Of a stretch of 64,000 bases of DNA, positions 55,794 through 63,316 are shown in pieces. Source of the stretch: Bifidobacterium actinocoloniiforme DSM 22766 (GTDB lineage Bacteria; Actinomycetota; Actinomycetes; Actinomycetales; Bifidobacteriaceae); the NCBI RefSeq assembly GCF_001263395.1, contig NZ_CP011786.1:248001-312000 (forward strand), given 5' to 3'. Position 1 is the stretch's first letter, and the number at the start of each line of letters is the position of its first letter. The position numbers were made by a program, and so were the translations under genes. The notes beneath the pieces were generated by a model. The model saw only the letters and a program-made list of their open reading frames with translations, did not search any database and had not been told where the DNA came from.

Positions 55794-56241
55794 CTTGCGC
55801 CTCGCTTTCCTCGTTGATCAGGGGGAAGGCCGGGCCGTCGTCCTCCTGGTAATCCTCCAGCTCCTTGGAAGCCGAGAGCAGCTGCCTGGAGAGGGCCGGA
55901 AGGTCCCTGCTGGAGGTCTTGTCCGATTCGATGGCTTTCTTCAGCCGGCGCACGGTCAGGCGCAGCATGTCCTCGTAAGTGGGCAGCGGGTCAACCATTT
56001 CCTCGAAGTCTTCCTGAGACAAGTGCTCAGGGTTTTTACGTCTGCGTGGGGTGGCCTTGGCTTGCTTGGTCGTCCTACTTGATGCTGGTGTTGACCGGGT
56101 GCGGTTTCGACTGGCTTGCTTGCGGCAGGCTGGTGAGCAATACTTCTGATCCTTCCGGGAGGGGATGAATGCTTTGGAGCACTGCGGGCATTTGCGGATC
56201 TCTGCGGATAGGGACTCGTGCGACGTTTTTCCGCTGCTCAC
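55765..56241 (-). CDS. terminase small subunit with N-terminal zinc finger
   Basis: 158 residues from a GTG with GAGGAGG upstream. N-terminal CPQC...CSPAC finger (residues about 18-39), a basic linker (ASRNRTRSTPASSRTTKQAKATPRRRK-like) and a C-terminal helical region (YEDMLRLTVRRLKKAIESD). Recognises the packaging site and oligomerises. Zinc fingers in small terminases occur in some actinophages. Position before the large subunit is decisive. Confidence 0.8.
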   Translation of the reverse strand: MSSGKTSHESLSAEIRKCPQCSKAFIPSRKDQKYCSPACRKQASRNRTRSTPASSRTTKQAKATPRRRKNPEHLSQEDFEEMVDPLPTYEDMLRLTVRRLKKAIESDKTSSRDLPALSRQLLSASKELEDYQEDDGPAFPLINEESEAQDVPFSAEAI

Positions 56242-56397
56242 AGTCCTCGCCTCCTCGTAAGTCGGCAGTAGTGGTCCTTCATTGCGACGTTTTGGATTCT
56301 GCGACGCTTCTTATCTTCTTGGGTATTGCCCGGGGAGGGAACAGCACTGCACCCGAGGAGGCCTCACCCGACCCCCGGGGGGTCCATCCCCCAGGGT

Positions 56398-56745
56398 TCA
56401 CCAGTCGCCGCTGGTCTCCAAAGGCAGGGAGGTGGCTCGAATGTCCTCGGAACGGCCTGTTCGTTGAAGCTGTCTGATACGCTCACGTGCCCAGTCGACG
56501 GTGTGGTTGGATCTGATGCGATTGCACCAACGGTGGGCAAGGCAACAGTTGGAGAAGTCGGTGGCCGAGCCGCCACGGCTGACCGGCACCAGCTCATCCA
56601 CCTCGGGACTGCCGGGCAATCCCGCCGGCAGACTTTTGTCGACCGGACGGCCGCACAGGTGGCAGGTGTCATAGGCCGCCTTGACCCTTGCCGTAACCTG
56701 GTCACGTCGCCACCCATTGGTTCTGCGGTTATTGCGCCTGACCAT
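56398..56745 (-). CDS. HNH endonuclease beside the terminase
   Basis: 115 residues. Zinc knuckle CHLCGRPV and HNH core EVDELVPVSRGGSATDFSNCCLAHRWCNRIRS. HNH proteins next to terminase genes are required for DNA cleavage at cos in HK97-type phages, so this phage likely has cohesive ends. Glu/Asp replaces the first His (EVDELVPVS; usual VDHIVP), which occurs in some of these phage proteins. Confidence 0.85.
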   Translation of the reverse strand: MVRRNNRRTNGWRRDQVTARVKAAYDTCHLCGRPVDKSLPAGLPGSPEVDELVPVSRGGSATDFSNCCLAHRWCNRIRSNHTVDWARERIRQLQRTGRSEDIRATSLPLETSGDW

Positions 56746-56914
56746 TGTCTGGTGTCTGGCTGATGGCTACCCATGCACCTTGTGGGTAGGCGGCGATGGT
56801 TCTGAAGTGCCGGCCCCATACCGTCAGGGTGCCGGTCTTTTTGTCGACCCGGTAGCCCTTGGCTTGCGGCAGTGGGGTGGGTTCTTGGTCTGGTGAGGTG
56901 CTGAGGCGGTACAT
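56729..56914 (-). CDS. short phage protein of unknown function
   Basis: 61 residues with AAAGGAAA upstream. One compact domain: KGYRVDKKTGTLTVWGRHFRTIAAYPQGAWVAISQ. Overlaps the HNH gene start by 17 bases, so the two are coupled. It faces the plus-strand island across 86 bases. Confidence 0.6.
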   Translation of the reverse strand: MYRLSTSPDQEPTPLPQAKGYRVDKKTGTLTVWGRHFRTIAAYPQGAWVAISQTPDNGQAQ

Positions 56915-56963
56915 TTTGTTTCCTTTCCTTGTGGTTTACCATGCTATTCTTTAATAACTGTGC

Positions 56964-56973
56964 TACTATAGTA
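56964..56973. promoter_or_regulatory. palindrome in divergent promoter region
   Basis: TACTATAGTA is a 10-base perfect palindrome in an AT-rich 86-base region between the late operon (minus) and the plus-strand island. It contains TATAGT on both strands, so it could serve as -10 elements for both and as an operator. Confidence 0.4.
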
Positions 56974-57000
56974 ATTCTCGACAAGGAAAGGAGGTTGGAC

Positions 57001-57111
57001 ATGGATGATATCTGGCAGGCAGTCACCGCGCTGGGGACCTTCCTCGGCGGGCTTGCGGCGCTGATATCCGCCATCAAATCCGATGGCAAGCGCTGCAGAC
57101 GCAGAAAGTGA
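57001..57111 (+). CDS. 36-residue membrane peptide with basic tail (toxin-like)
   Basis: MDDIWQAVTALGTFLGGLAA then LISAIKSDGKRCRRRK. One hydrophobic span and a C-terminus of Lys and Arg. A very strong GGAAAGGAGG ribosome site. The shape is that of small type I toxins and holin-like peptides; no antisense RNA was identified. Could instead be a superinfection-exclusion peptide. Confidence 0.5.
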   Translation: MDDIWQAVTALGTFLGGLAALISAIKSDGKRCRRRK

Positions 57112-57118
57112 CGGCAAA

Positions 57119-57151
57119 GGGGTTCCGGTTAGCCTTACGAACCGGAACCCC
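57119..57151. terminator. hairpin after the small peptide gene
   Basis: A perfect 12-bp stem (57119-57130 with 57140-57151) and a 9-base loop. There is no T-run on the plus strand. It starts 8 bases after the peptide stop. Confidence 0.5.
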
Positions 57152-57181
57152 GGCCTACCAGTCTAATCCATGGAGACCATC

Positions 57182-57334
57182 ATGAGGAAGATAAGCACAT
57201 ACGGATACTCAAGCCCGGCGTTCTCTCTGGCAGCAGCGGCATCGGCCGGGTTCGGGTGGCCCGTCTGGCTTATGGCCGGCTTGGCCGTGGTCGGCGGGTG
57301 CCTGGGTCTGATGGCTGGGCGTGACGATGAGTGA
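57182..57334 (+). CDS. 50-residue membrane protein
   Basis: MRKISTYGYSSPAF start, then a hydrophobic span (WPVWLMAGLAVVGGCLGLMAG) and GRDDE end. GGAGA lies 5 bases upstream. The stop overlaps the next gene start (57327) by 8 bases, so they are coupled. Function unknown. Confidence 0.55.
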   Translation: MRKISTYGYSSPAFSLAAAASAGFGWPVWLMAGLAVVGGCLGLMAGRDDE

Positions 57335-57524
57335 ACGGTTCTTGTCCCTGACGGAAATAGCCGGACGGCTTGGAATAACGACGGGGGCCCTGGCGAATTA
57401 CAGGCTCCCCGAACCCGACGTAATCGTGGGACGCACACGTGGATGGAAAGCGGAGACCATCGATGAATGGAACCGCAACCGTCCCGGTCGCGGGGTCGGA
57501 GGAGGACGACCGAGAAAGAAGTGA
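57327..57524 (+). CDS. small HTH DNA-binding protein (excisionase/AlpA-like)
   Basis: 65 residues from the ATG at 57327. MerR/AlpA-type helix-turn-helix: SLTEIAGRLGITTGALANYRLPEPDVIVGRTRGWKAETIDEWNRNRP, basic Gly/Arg tail. This small winged HTH type includes excisionases and phage transcription activators. It is on the same strand as the integrase and opposite the structural genes. It may control excision or the late/early switch. Confidence 0.7.
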   Translation: MSERFLSLTEIAGRLGITTGALANYRLPEPDVIVGRTRGWKAETIDEWNRNRPGRGVGGGRPRKK

Positions 57525-57580
57525 GGTCATCCGGCTCGCGTCAGTGTTGTCGGTGTGGCGTGTGGCGTGGCCGGGTCGGC

Positions 57581-57648
57581 ACGGCGTGAAGGCTCGAACT
57601 CCCGTCCATGGTTTGGAGACCGTCGGGCTACCTGTTGTGCAACGCCGC
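57581..57648 (-). tRNA. degenerate tRNA-Trp(CCA)-like sequence
   Basis: The acceptor arms pair at seven positions (GCGGCGT with ACGCCGT, one wobble) and the T-loop GTTCGAGC is present. The anticodon loop reads CTCCAA, with CCA, one base short of normal; the D-stem pairs poorly and CCA is not encoded. Probably a decayed phage tRNA. It lies in a 309-base gene-free region (57525-57833) that holds nothing else recognisable. Confidence 0.4.
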
Positions 57649-57833
57649 ATGATGCCCGCAGTAGAATCACGAAGACTGCAGGCAAGGATTATTCGGATTG
57701 ACAGGTCTATATATGGTTTCGCGAGACTGTCTCTGTTCAGGCAGAAACTCAATCTCAGTTCAAGGTCGGGTGCTGGGGTTAGGGAAAGGCAGCAATAAGA
57801 AGGTATCAGCATCTTTTGCCATCTTGTACATCT

Positions 57834-58400
57834 TTAGCGCAGTTCGCCTTGCACGTCTTTGGTGAAAGTTTGAATGGCCTTTTCCAAATTAATGGTTATC
57901 TGAGGGTTCAAGTCCATTTCTTCTTCATCACCTCCTACGAACAAGCGAGGCAATTTCGTATTAGAGGGATCCAAAGTGTAATCAAGCATGAAGTTGGATG
58001 CCTTAACTAAACTGTTTGCGCCTTTTTCGAGAGGCGGATAATTCGCTATAAGTGCGAATTTGATACCTCTAATTTCGTCCAGTACTTTCTGCTGAGAATC
58101 ACGATAACGATCCATTTTGGAACCGTCATCAGGTGTGAAGTATTCCAGCGCACTGGAACCATCGGATGATAGACTTAAATCAAGTCTCCAAGACAGCTCT
58201 GCAAGTCGTTCGCTTAGCCGTTCAAGAATTAAACAGTTGCTCAATAACTTGTCGGCAAGAGAGTTTAGTTTTTCGTTTGATTGGTCTTTTTTATTGCGAT
58301 GAATCTCAAACCATTTTGGCAGAAACGGTGCAAAAATACCCGATATCAATCCAAAGAAAGCACCAATAAGAGTTGTAATAGCGCTCGAGCTAATCGTCAT
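57834..58400 (-). CDS. AT-rich membrane-anchored accessory protein (moron)
   Basis: 188 residues. An N-terminal membrane segment (ITTLIGAFFGLISGIFAPFL) and a cytosolic helical domain (EKLNSLADKLLSNCLILERLSERLAELSWRLD; LEKAIQTFTKDVQGE). Base and codon use are far more AT-rich than the neighbours. The ATG has no ribosome site; TAGAAT six bases upstream could give a leaderless transcript. It stands apart from the early genes, as lysogeny-expressed morons do. Superinfection exclusion or abortive infection is plausible. Confidence 0.7.
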   Translation of the reverse strand: MTISSSAITTLIGAFFGLISGIFAPFLPKWFEIHRNKKDQSNEKLNSLADKLLSNCLILERLSERLAELSWRLDLSLSSDGSSALEYFTPDDGSKMDRYRDSQQKVLDEIRGIKFALIANYPPLEKGANSLVKASNFMLDYTLDPSNTKLPRLFVGGDEEEMDLNPQITINLEKAIQTFTKDVQGELR

Positions 58401-58542
58401 ATTCTGATTCTACAATGGCGAAGACCCCTGAAAGTGCTCTTTCATGGGCCTTCGTCAAGCATTATCTTCAGTTTTGTGAAAATCACCCTGGCTTCGCCAC
58501 AAATGACCAACACTACTAGTATTGGCGGTGACAGCACTCTTG

Positions 58543-59274
58543 TCAATTTTCGGTGACAGTCCGTCTGGTCAAGGCCTGCCATACGTCCCATAGCAGATAC
58601 ACGGGCTTGCCATTCTGCACGCCCACCTGGCGGATGATACCCCGCTTGCGCCACTGGCTGACCGTGTTTCTCTTGATGTCTACCCCACAGCCTTTCAATA
58701 GGTCGCACAATCCTGCTGCGGTTCCTTGGGTCCCACATGAGGCCAGGCGCAGTATCCTGATCTGCTGCACCTCCTTGACTTTCAGGGTCCTGCCGCAGGA
58801 GGGGCACACGGTCCATCCGCCCGCGATGTCCTCTTCGCCGCACCACAGCTCGGCCCCGCACCGGTCGCAATAGCCGATCAGCGTGCGGTCCTCGGGCGGC
58901 GTGAACTGGCGGTCCATACGTGTCACAAGCACGGCGGCCACGCGCTTGATGATGGTGGCGTCGGGGCGGGCCCGCAGTTGGTCCTGACGCTCGATGGCCG
59001 CGGCCAGTAGCCCCTCCGCCGGCACATGCCGCTGGCGCACCCCCACCGCACGCCCCAGGCTCCTGGCGTAGCGCTCGATGTCCTCCATGAGGTTCCACGC
59101 GCCCAAGTTCAGCGGGACCGGGGCCACGGTGCGCTGCCCTCCCCGAGACTGCCTGGCCATCACGGACGCCTTGCGCGCGGCGATCTGCCGCAGGTCAGGC
59201 AACCGCTCGCGTAGCAGGCGCAGGTCACGGCCGAACCGCTCCCCGTCGGGGTCCTGGCTGACGGTCTGGCTCAT
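58543..59274 (-). CDS. zinc-ribbon and helix-turn-helix phage protein
   Basis: 243 residues. N-terminal helical region, two Cys pairs forming a zinc ribbon (YCDRCGAELWCGEE ... VCPSCGRTLKV, about 135-165), then a C-terminal HTH (TAAGLCDLLKGCGVDIKRNTVSQWRKRGII). Its start overlaps the end of the neighbouring gene (ATGA). Actinophages often encode such a protein in the early region; a regulator or replication factor is possible. No firm function. Confidence 0.7.
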   Translation of the reverse strand: MSQTVSQDPDGERFGRDLRLLRERLPDLRQIAARKASVMARQSRGGQRTVAPVPLNLGAWNLMEDIERYARSLGRAVGVRQRHVPAEGLLAAAIERQDQLRARPDATIIKRVAAVLVTRMDRQFTPPEDRTLIGYCDRCGAELWCGEEDIAGGWTVCPSCGRTLKVKEVQQIRILRLASCGTQGTAAGLCDLLKGCGVDIKRNTVSQWRKRGIIRQVGVQNGKPVYLLWDVWQALTRRTVTEN

Positions 59275-59750
59275 GCATGCTCCTTTTGTGTCGTCTTCAC
59301 CTCGTCGATGACGGCCTGCACTTCAGCCACCGGATGCCCGATCAGCTTGGCCGTCTGCCGGGCCGTGTGGCCCTTCTCGTATGGGTTGCTGGTGTCTCGT
59401 CCGGTCAGCGCGTCCAGGTGTCCCTTGTCGTAGCCTTGCTGCCATGCTTGGGCTTGCAGGCGGGACGTGCGCCCTCCCGCGCTGGCGGCATCCACGTCCT
59501 GGGGCGTGTGGTCCAGGAGCCACCGTCCAAGCCTGCGGGCGACGCTGATGGGCATGGTCGTGTAGTCGCCGTCGAAGTCGCGCTCAAAGCCCAGTCGCAG
59601 CTCATCCCCGTCAATGGCGGCCAGCAGGTCGGGCTGGCTCGCGAGTGGGGACCAGGCCTCATGACTGACGCGAGCGTAATCGGACCGGCCATCTCGCCCA
59701 CTGGACCAAATAGCGCCAGTCCCGCGCTCGATACCGTACGTCGCGCTCAT
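59271..59750 (-). CDS. phage protein of unknown function
   Basis: 159 residues with GGAGG before the ATG. Contains acidic DGDELRLGFERDFDGDYTTM, and a C-terminal helix-turn-helix-like stretch (TARQTAKLIGHPVAEVQAVIDEV). No catalytic motif. ATGA overlap with the next gene. Early-region hypothetical. Confidence 0.6.
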   Translation of the reverse strand: MSATYGIERGTGAIWSSGRDGRSDYARVSHEAWSPLASQPDLLAAIDGDELRLGFERDFDGDYTTMPISVARRLGRWLLDHTPQDVDAASAGGRTSRLQAQAWQQGYDKGHLDALTGRDTSNPYEKGHTARQTAKLIGHPVAEVQAVIDEVKTTQKEHA

Positions 59751-59765
59751 GCTTGCCTCCTCGCT

Positions 59766-60140
59766 TCACTCATGGTTGTTTCCCTCCGTGTCATTCGGTG
59801 TTTGCGCAGGCGTCCAGCCACCTTCGTCATCCAGCAGCACCCACCCGCGCCCACTAATGTGCAAGGGTTGGTCGCGCGGGTATTGCCAGGAGTGGACCAG
59901 CAGCCCCCTTTCATACGCTTGGGCGGGGTTGGCGTGCACCCACCCGTGGCATCCCGTCGTACCCGACCCGCACAAGAGAATCAGGTTGGACGCCAGGTGC
60001 AGACCGGCCCACGCATGCGAGCGCGGTCGGCGGTGGTGGCGTGACCCTGGGACGCTTTCCAGGCTTGCGCCGCAGCGCGCGCACCGCCACCCGTCCCTGC
60101 GGTCCACCATTCGCTTGACCTGGTCGCTGGGTTGGCTCAT
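59766..60140 (-). CDS. HNH nuclease-like phage protein
   Basis: 124 residues from the ATG at 60140, overlapping the methyltransferase stop by ATGA. Zinc pair CARCGASL and an HNH-like core SRHHRRPRSHAWAGLHLASNLILLCGSGTTGCHGWVH. The last part (DQPLHISGRGWVLLDDEGGWTPA) is common in actinophage HNH proteins. Second HNH in this phage; possibly a recombination or homing function. Confidence 0.75.
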   Translation of the reverse strand: MSQPSDQVKRMVDRRDGWRCARCGASLESVPGSRHHRRPRSHAWAGLHLASNLILLCGSGTTGCHGWVHANPAQAYERGLLVHSWQYPRDQPLHISGRGWVLLDDEGGWTPAQTPNDTEGNNHE

Positions 60141-61144
60141 ACTGGTTCTCCTGCCTGGTTGATGATTGGTCGGTTGGCGAGTCTGGTGTGTAGGCTCAGG
60201 TCCAGGTATTCGGCGTTGATGTCGATGCCGACGTAGGGATGTCCCAAGGCTTGCGCCGCCTGGCCGGTGGTGCCCGATCCGCTGAATGGGTCCAGTACTG
60301 TTCCCCCCTGCTTGCATCCCGCTTTGATGCATCGCATGGGTAGTTCCAGGGGGAAGGTGGCGTAGTGCGCGCCGTGGAAGGGTGTGTTGGGTATGTCCCA
60401 CACGTCCCCGGGGTTGCTGACGCCGGTGCATGAGGATTCCGTCCGCTGTTGGCGGTGTTGTCGGTACTCTTGCCCCGGGCGGTCAGCCTCCTTGGTGGTG
60501 CGTCCCCATGTCAAAGCGCTCCCGCTTTGTTTGGTGGCCGGCGCCTTGATGGCGTTGAGGTCGAAATAGTACTTGTCTGATTTGCTTAGTAGGAATAAGC
60601 TCTCATGTTTAACGGTCAGACGGTCCTTGGTGCTGGATGGCATGGCATTGCGCTTGTGCCAGATGATTTCGTTGCGCAGAATCCAGCCGTCATCCATCAG
60701 GGCATACGCCACGCGCCATGGGATTCCTAGCAGACTTTTGGGACGAGCCTCGTGGCATGTTTTGGTAAGAGTGCCGACTCTGCATCCACGGTCCGTGGCC
60801 TGCTTGCCGCTAGCGGGTGAAGGTCTGCCGCCGCCCGCACGCTCCTTGCCCGAACCGGAATAACAATCCGCAAGATTAAGCCACACGGTTCCATCAGCGG
60901 CCAGCACACGCGATAACTCATGAAATACGGATTGCACACGCTCCACATACTGTGCGACCGTGGGCTCCAGTCCCAGCTGGCCGGCGACACCATAATCACG
61001 CAGACCGAAATACGGTGGCGACGTGACTACGCAATCCACGCAACCATCCGGCATATCCGACAACACCGCGACAGCATCACCCAGGTACAGGCACAAAGAA
61101 TCGTCCGCAAAATACGCCGGCCGTCCACAACACACCCCACTCAT
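60137..61144 (-). CDS. site-specific DNA methyltransferase, beta class, no partner nuclease
   Basis: 335 residues from the ATG at 61144. Catalytic motif IV TSPPYFGLRDYG is near the N-terminus and SAM motif I DPFSGSGTTGQAA near the C-terminus, the order of beta-class N6-adenine or N4-cytosine enzymes. ALMDDGWILRNEIIWHKRNAMPSS and SLFLLSKSDKYYFDL lie between. No restriction gene is nearby, so protection from host restriction is the likely role. Coupled to both neighbours by four-base overlaps. Confidence 0.9.
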   Translation of the reverse strand: MSGVCCGRPAYFADDSLCLYLGDAVAVLSDMPDGCVDCVVTSPPYFGLRDYGVAGQLGLEPTVAQYVERVQSVFHELSRVLAADGTVWLNLADCYSGSGKERAGGGRPSPASGKQATDRGCRVGTLTKTCHEARPKSLLGIPWRVAYALMDDGWILRNEIIWHKRNAMPSSTKDRLTVKHESLFLLSKSDKYYFDLNAIKAPATKQSGSALTWGRTTKEADRPGQEYRQHRQQRTESSCTGVSNPGDVWDIPNTPFHGAHYATFPLELPMRCIKAGCKQGGTVLDPFSGSGTTGQAAQALGHPYVGIDINAEYLDLSLHTRLANRPIINQAGEPV

Positions 61145-61395
61145 GGCCGCTCCCGCCAAATCGTGATTACGTGATCCCCGTCCTCGAACCGCGCCAGGCA
61201 ATAACGCCGGGGAGCTGACAGCCACCAAGTGCCAGCGAGCGCGGCGAGCATGAGCGCAGCCAATGTCAAGGCCTCGGCCATGCGGCCCCACGCGCCTTCC
61301 TGGAAATACCTGCCGGCGGTGAACATGTCGCACAAAGCGAACAACAGGTCCCACACCGTCCAGAACCAACGGCTGCAACCACCTACCCGTCTCAT
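61141..61395 (-). CDS. small membrane protein
   Basis: 84 residues from the ATG at 61395 (GGAGG upstream), overlapping the exonuclease stop by ATGA. Two hydrophobic segments (WFWTVWDLLFALCDMF and LTLAALMLAALAGTWWLSA), then a hydrophilic tail. Role unknown. Confidence 0.6.
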   Translation of the reverse strand: MRRVGGCSRWFWTVWDLLFALCDMFTAGRYFQEGAWGRMAEALTLAALMLAALAGTWWLSAPRRYCLARFEDGDHVITIWRERP

Positions 61396-61997
61396 CGCCT
61401 GCCTCCATCCCACGGATCAGCTGGCATCGCAGGATTGAAAGCAGCCAGCATCATCCGGTACTCGGCCAGATCCCGATCCAGGCAATGCTTGGTGCGGTGG
61501 TCCGTCTTGGGCGAGCGTGAGCTGATGTCGTCGAGGAGAGCGGGGTTGATGGTTCGCAGGGCGAGGCGCAGGCTGGTGATGTCGAGCCATTGATGGCTGA
61601 GGAGCCCGGGGATCAGCTGATGCTGGGTGGTGAGGAAGTCCAGGTCGAAGTGGACGCTGCTGCCGGCCGGATGCAGTACGAAATCCTTGCTGTACGTGCC
61701 AAGGAATCCATAGATGCTTCCCATGGTTCCGGCGCGGCTCATGCCCTCGGTCCTGACGGCATCGAGCAGGCCATTGCGGGAGTGGTGCTCCAAGGCCCAC
61801 GGGTCAATGGTGCTGGCTTTGCCTCCCTCCGGGTCCACGATCCAATGGTCGGAGTCGAGGGTCTCGCTGGATCCCCGAAGATCCGTGATTCGCATCTCGA
61901 CCTCCAGAATGGGATTGGTCAGAGGGTCCAGGCCTCCGGTCTCGATATCGATCCACAGCAGCCGGTCGGGGCGTGCGCTTTGCTCATGTTCGCTCAT
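61392..61997 (-). CDS. DEDDh exonuclease, oligoribonuclease-like
   Basis: 201 residues. Exo motif I LWIDIETGGLDPLTNPILEV, motif II SSVHFDLDFL and the HRTKHCLDRDLAEYR end with His-x4-Asp. LDITSLRLALRTINPALL fits the oligoribonuclease/Orn group. Might trim replication intermediates or short RNAs, such as signalling dinucleotides. ATGA overlaps on both sides show it is an early-operon gene. Strong GGAGGAG site. Confidence 0.88.
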   Translation of the reverse strand: MSEHEQSARPDRLLWIDIETGGLDPLTNPILEVEMRITDLRGSSETLDSDHWIVDPEGGKASTIDPWALEHHSRNGLLDAVRTEGMSRAGTMGSIYGFLGTYSKDFVLHPAGSSVHFDLDFLTTQHQLIPGLLSHQWLDITSLRLALRTINPALLDDISSRSPKTDHRTKHCLDRDLAEYRMMLAAFNPAMPADPWDGGRR

Positions 61998-62980
61998 GCA
62001 ATCTCCTCCAATTCGTCGGTGGGCATGTTCAGGGCGTGCAAGGCCTGGGCGGCGGTCTTCCCTTGGTTGAGCAGGTCGGCCAATGCGCTTGCCGCGCGGA
62101 TCCAGGGCGAGCTGCCGAAGCCGCCCTGGTTTTTGCGGCTCAGGTGGTAGGGCTCCAGGAGGGCCTGCACGTGCTCACAGCCTGGAGCGTGCCGGTGGGG
62201 TGCCCGAACGTGCCGCTCCGGCATGGGCGTGGGCTTGTCGTCCACGGCGCTCGGATGGCGGGACTGCTCCTGGGCGACCCACAGCCGGTAGCGCTTGTGC
62301 CAGTCCTTGAGCCGTCCGCCCTTCGCCTCGGCCCACAGACGGAAGTCCCTGGCGGTACGATCCGCATCCACACCACACTGTCGAGCAAACAGGCGGTCGG
62401 CTGAATCCGGAGACCAGTCAGCAGGGAATGGCACGCGCTTGGATTTAGGTTTCGATTTCGCCGGTGCTGCCCCCTTGGGGGCTACAGGGGTGTTTAATAA
62501 TGGTTCTTCTAATGGGTTGGGTGAAGGCTGGTTCACCCCGTGGCGACGTGATTCTTCACCCCGTGGAATTTGACGGGATGAACCAGCCTTCACCCCGTCG
62601 GTTTCACGGGCTGCACGCTCGTTCACCCCGTCCTGGCCGAGCTCCTCATCGATGGCCCGCTCACGCTCCACGCTCATGCCGGACTCGCCCGCCGGCGTCA
62701 TGCATAGATCCCACACCGTGGTGCGCCGGTCCGCGCGGATATGCGACAGAATGCGCTGGTCCCCGGCGCGGATGACCCCAGCCTCCTTCAACCGGGACAG
62801 ATGCTGGCGCACGCACCTGGGCGAGACGCGCGCGATCCTGCTTACCGTCTCCACACTGGGATAAGCGCCAGAACCGTCGGGCCGGGCGAAATCGGCCAGG
62901 ATCACCAAGATCAGCCTGCCTGTGCTGTCCGCACCCACTGGAGCGTCACGCAACGCCCAACTCATGGCCTGCACACTCAT
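61994..62980 (-). CDS. winged-helix replication-initiation-type protein
   Basis: 328 residues from the ATG at 62980 (AAGGAG upstream). Residues 1-95 are a winged-helix domain (YPSVETVSRIARVSPRCVRQHLSRLKEAGVI). A polar linker follows, then a C-terminal helical domain (FPADWSPDSADRLFARQCGVD, KDWHKRYRLWVAQEQ). This layout is that of phage DnaD-like or replisome-organiser proteins. Early operon position agrees. Possible role in helicase loading is inference. Confidence 0.7.
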   Translation of the reverse strand: MSVQAMSWALRDAPVGADSTGRLILVILADFARPDGSGAYPSVETVSRIARVSPRCVRQHLSRLKEAGVIRAGDQRILSHIRADRRTTVWDLCMTPAGESGMSVERERAIDEELGQDGVNERAARETDGVKAGSSRQIPRGEESRRHGVNQPSPNPLEEPLLNTPVAPKGAAPAKSKPKSKRVPFPADWSPDSADRLFARQCGVDADRTARDFRLWAEAKGGRLKDWHKRYRLWVAQEQSRHPSAVDDKPTPMPERHVRAPHRHAPGCEHVQALLEPYHLSRKNQGGFGSSPWIRAASALADLLNQGKTAAQALHALNMPTDELEEIA

Positions 62981-63023
62981 GACCACTCCTTTCCAAGCCC
63001 GCGAGCGCGGGTGGTTGTATCTC

Positions 63024-63104
63024 TTATTGGCCGTGTCTGTTGCTGATCCAGCTGATGGCCGCGGCCGCGATAATCAGCAGGATGGTCGCTATCGTCTGTC
63101 TCAT
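63024..63104 (-). CDS. 26-residue membrane peptide
   Basis: MRQTIATILLIIAAAAISWI then SNRHGQ. The ATG overlaps the stop of the preceding gene (ATGA), which supports translation of a single-span peptide. Confidence 0.5.
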   Translation of the reverse strand: MRQTIATILLIIAAAAISWISNRHGQ

Positions 63105-63316
63105 GTCTGCGGCGTGTATGGGTTCGGCGGCAGGATGGATCGTTGGCCGGCCTGGCGGCCTTCCTCCCATGCCTGCTCTCGGACCTGCCGTAGCCAGGTG
63201 TCGAAGGCGTGCCAGGCGCTCATGCTGCGTGGGGCGTCGAACTGGTCATGGACAGCCGTGCGTATCGCATGACGGGTTAGTGGCCTGGCGAGCGCGTCAG
63301 AACTCGGGCTGGTCAT
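63101..63316 (-). CDS. small early phage protein
   Basis: 71 residues from the ATG at 63316, overlapping the end of ssb by 20 bases. Amphipathic helix WHAFDTWLRQVREQAWEEGRQ. Ends PPNPYTPQT. No recognised domain. Translation is likely coupled to ssb. Confidence 0.55.
   Translation of the reverse strand: MTSPSSDALARPLTRHAIRTAVHDQFDAPRSMSAWHAFDTWLRQVREQAWEEGRQAGQRSILPPNPYTPQT

Noticed and set aside
57439-57798. 119-residue plus-strand frame
   Set aside because: It has no ribosome site at its start, its first part overlaps the HTH gene in another frame, and its sequence is antisense to the tRNA-like element.
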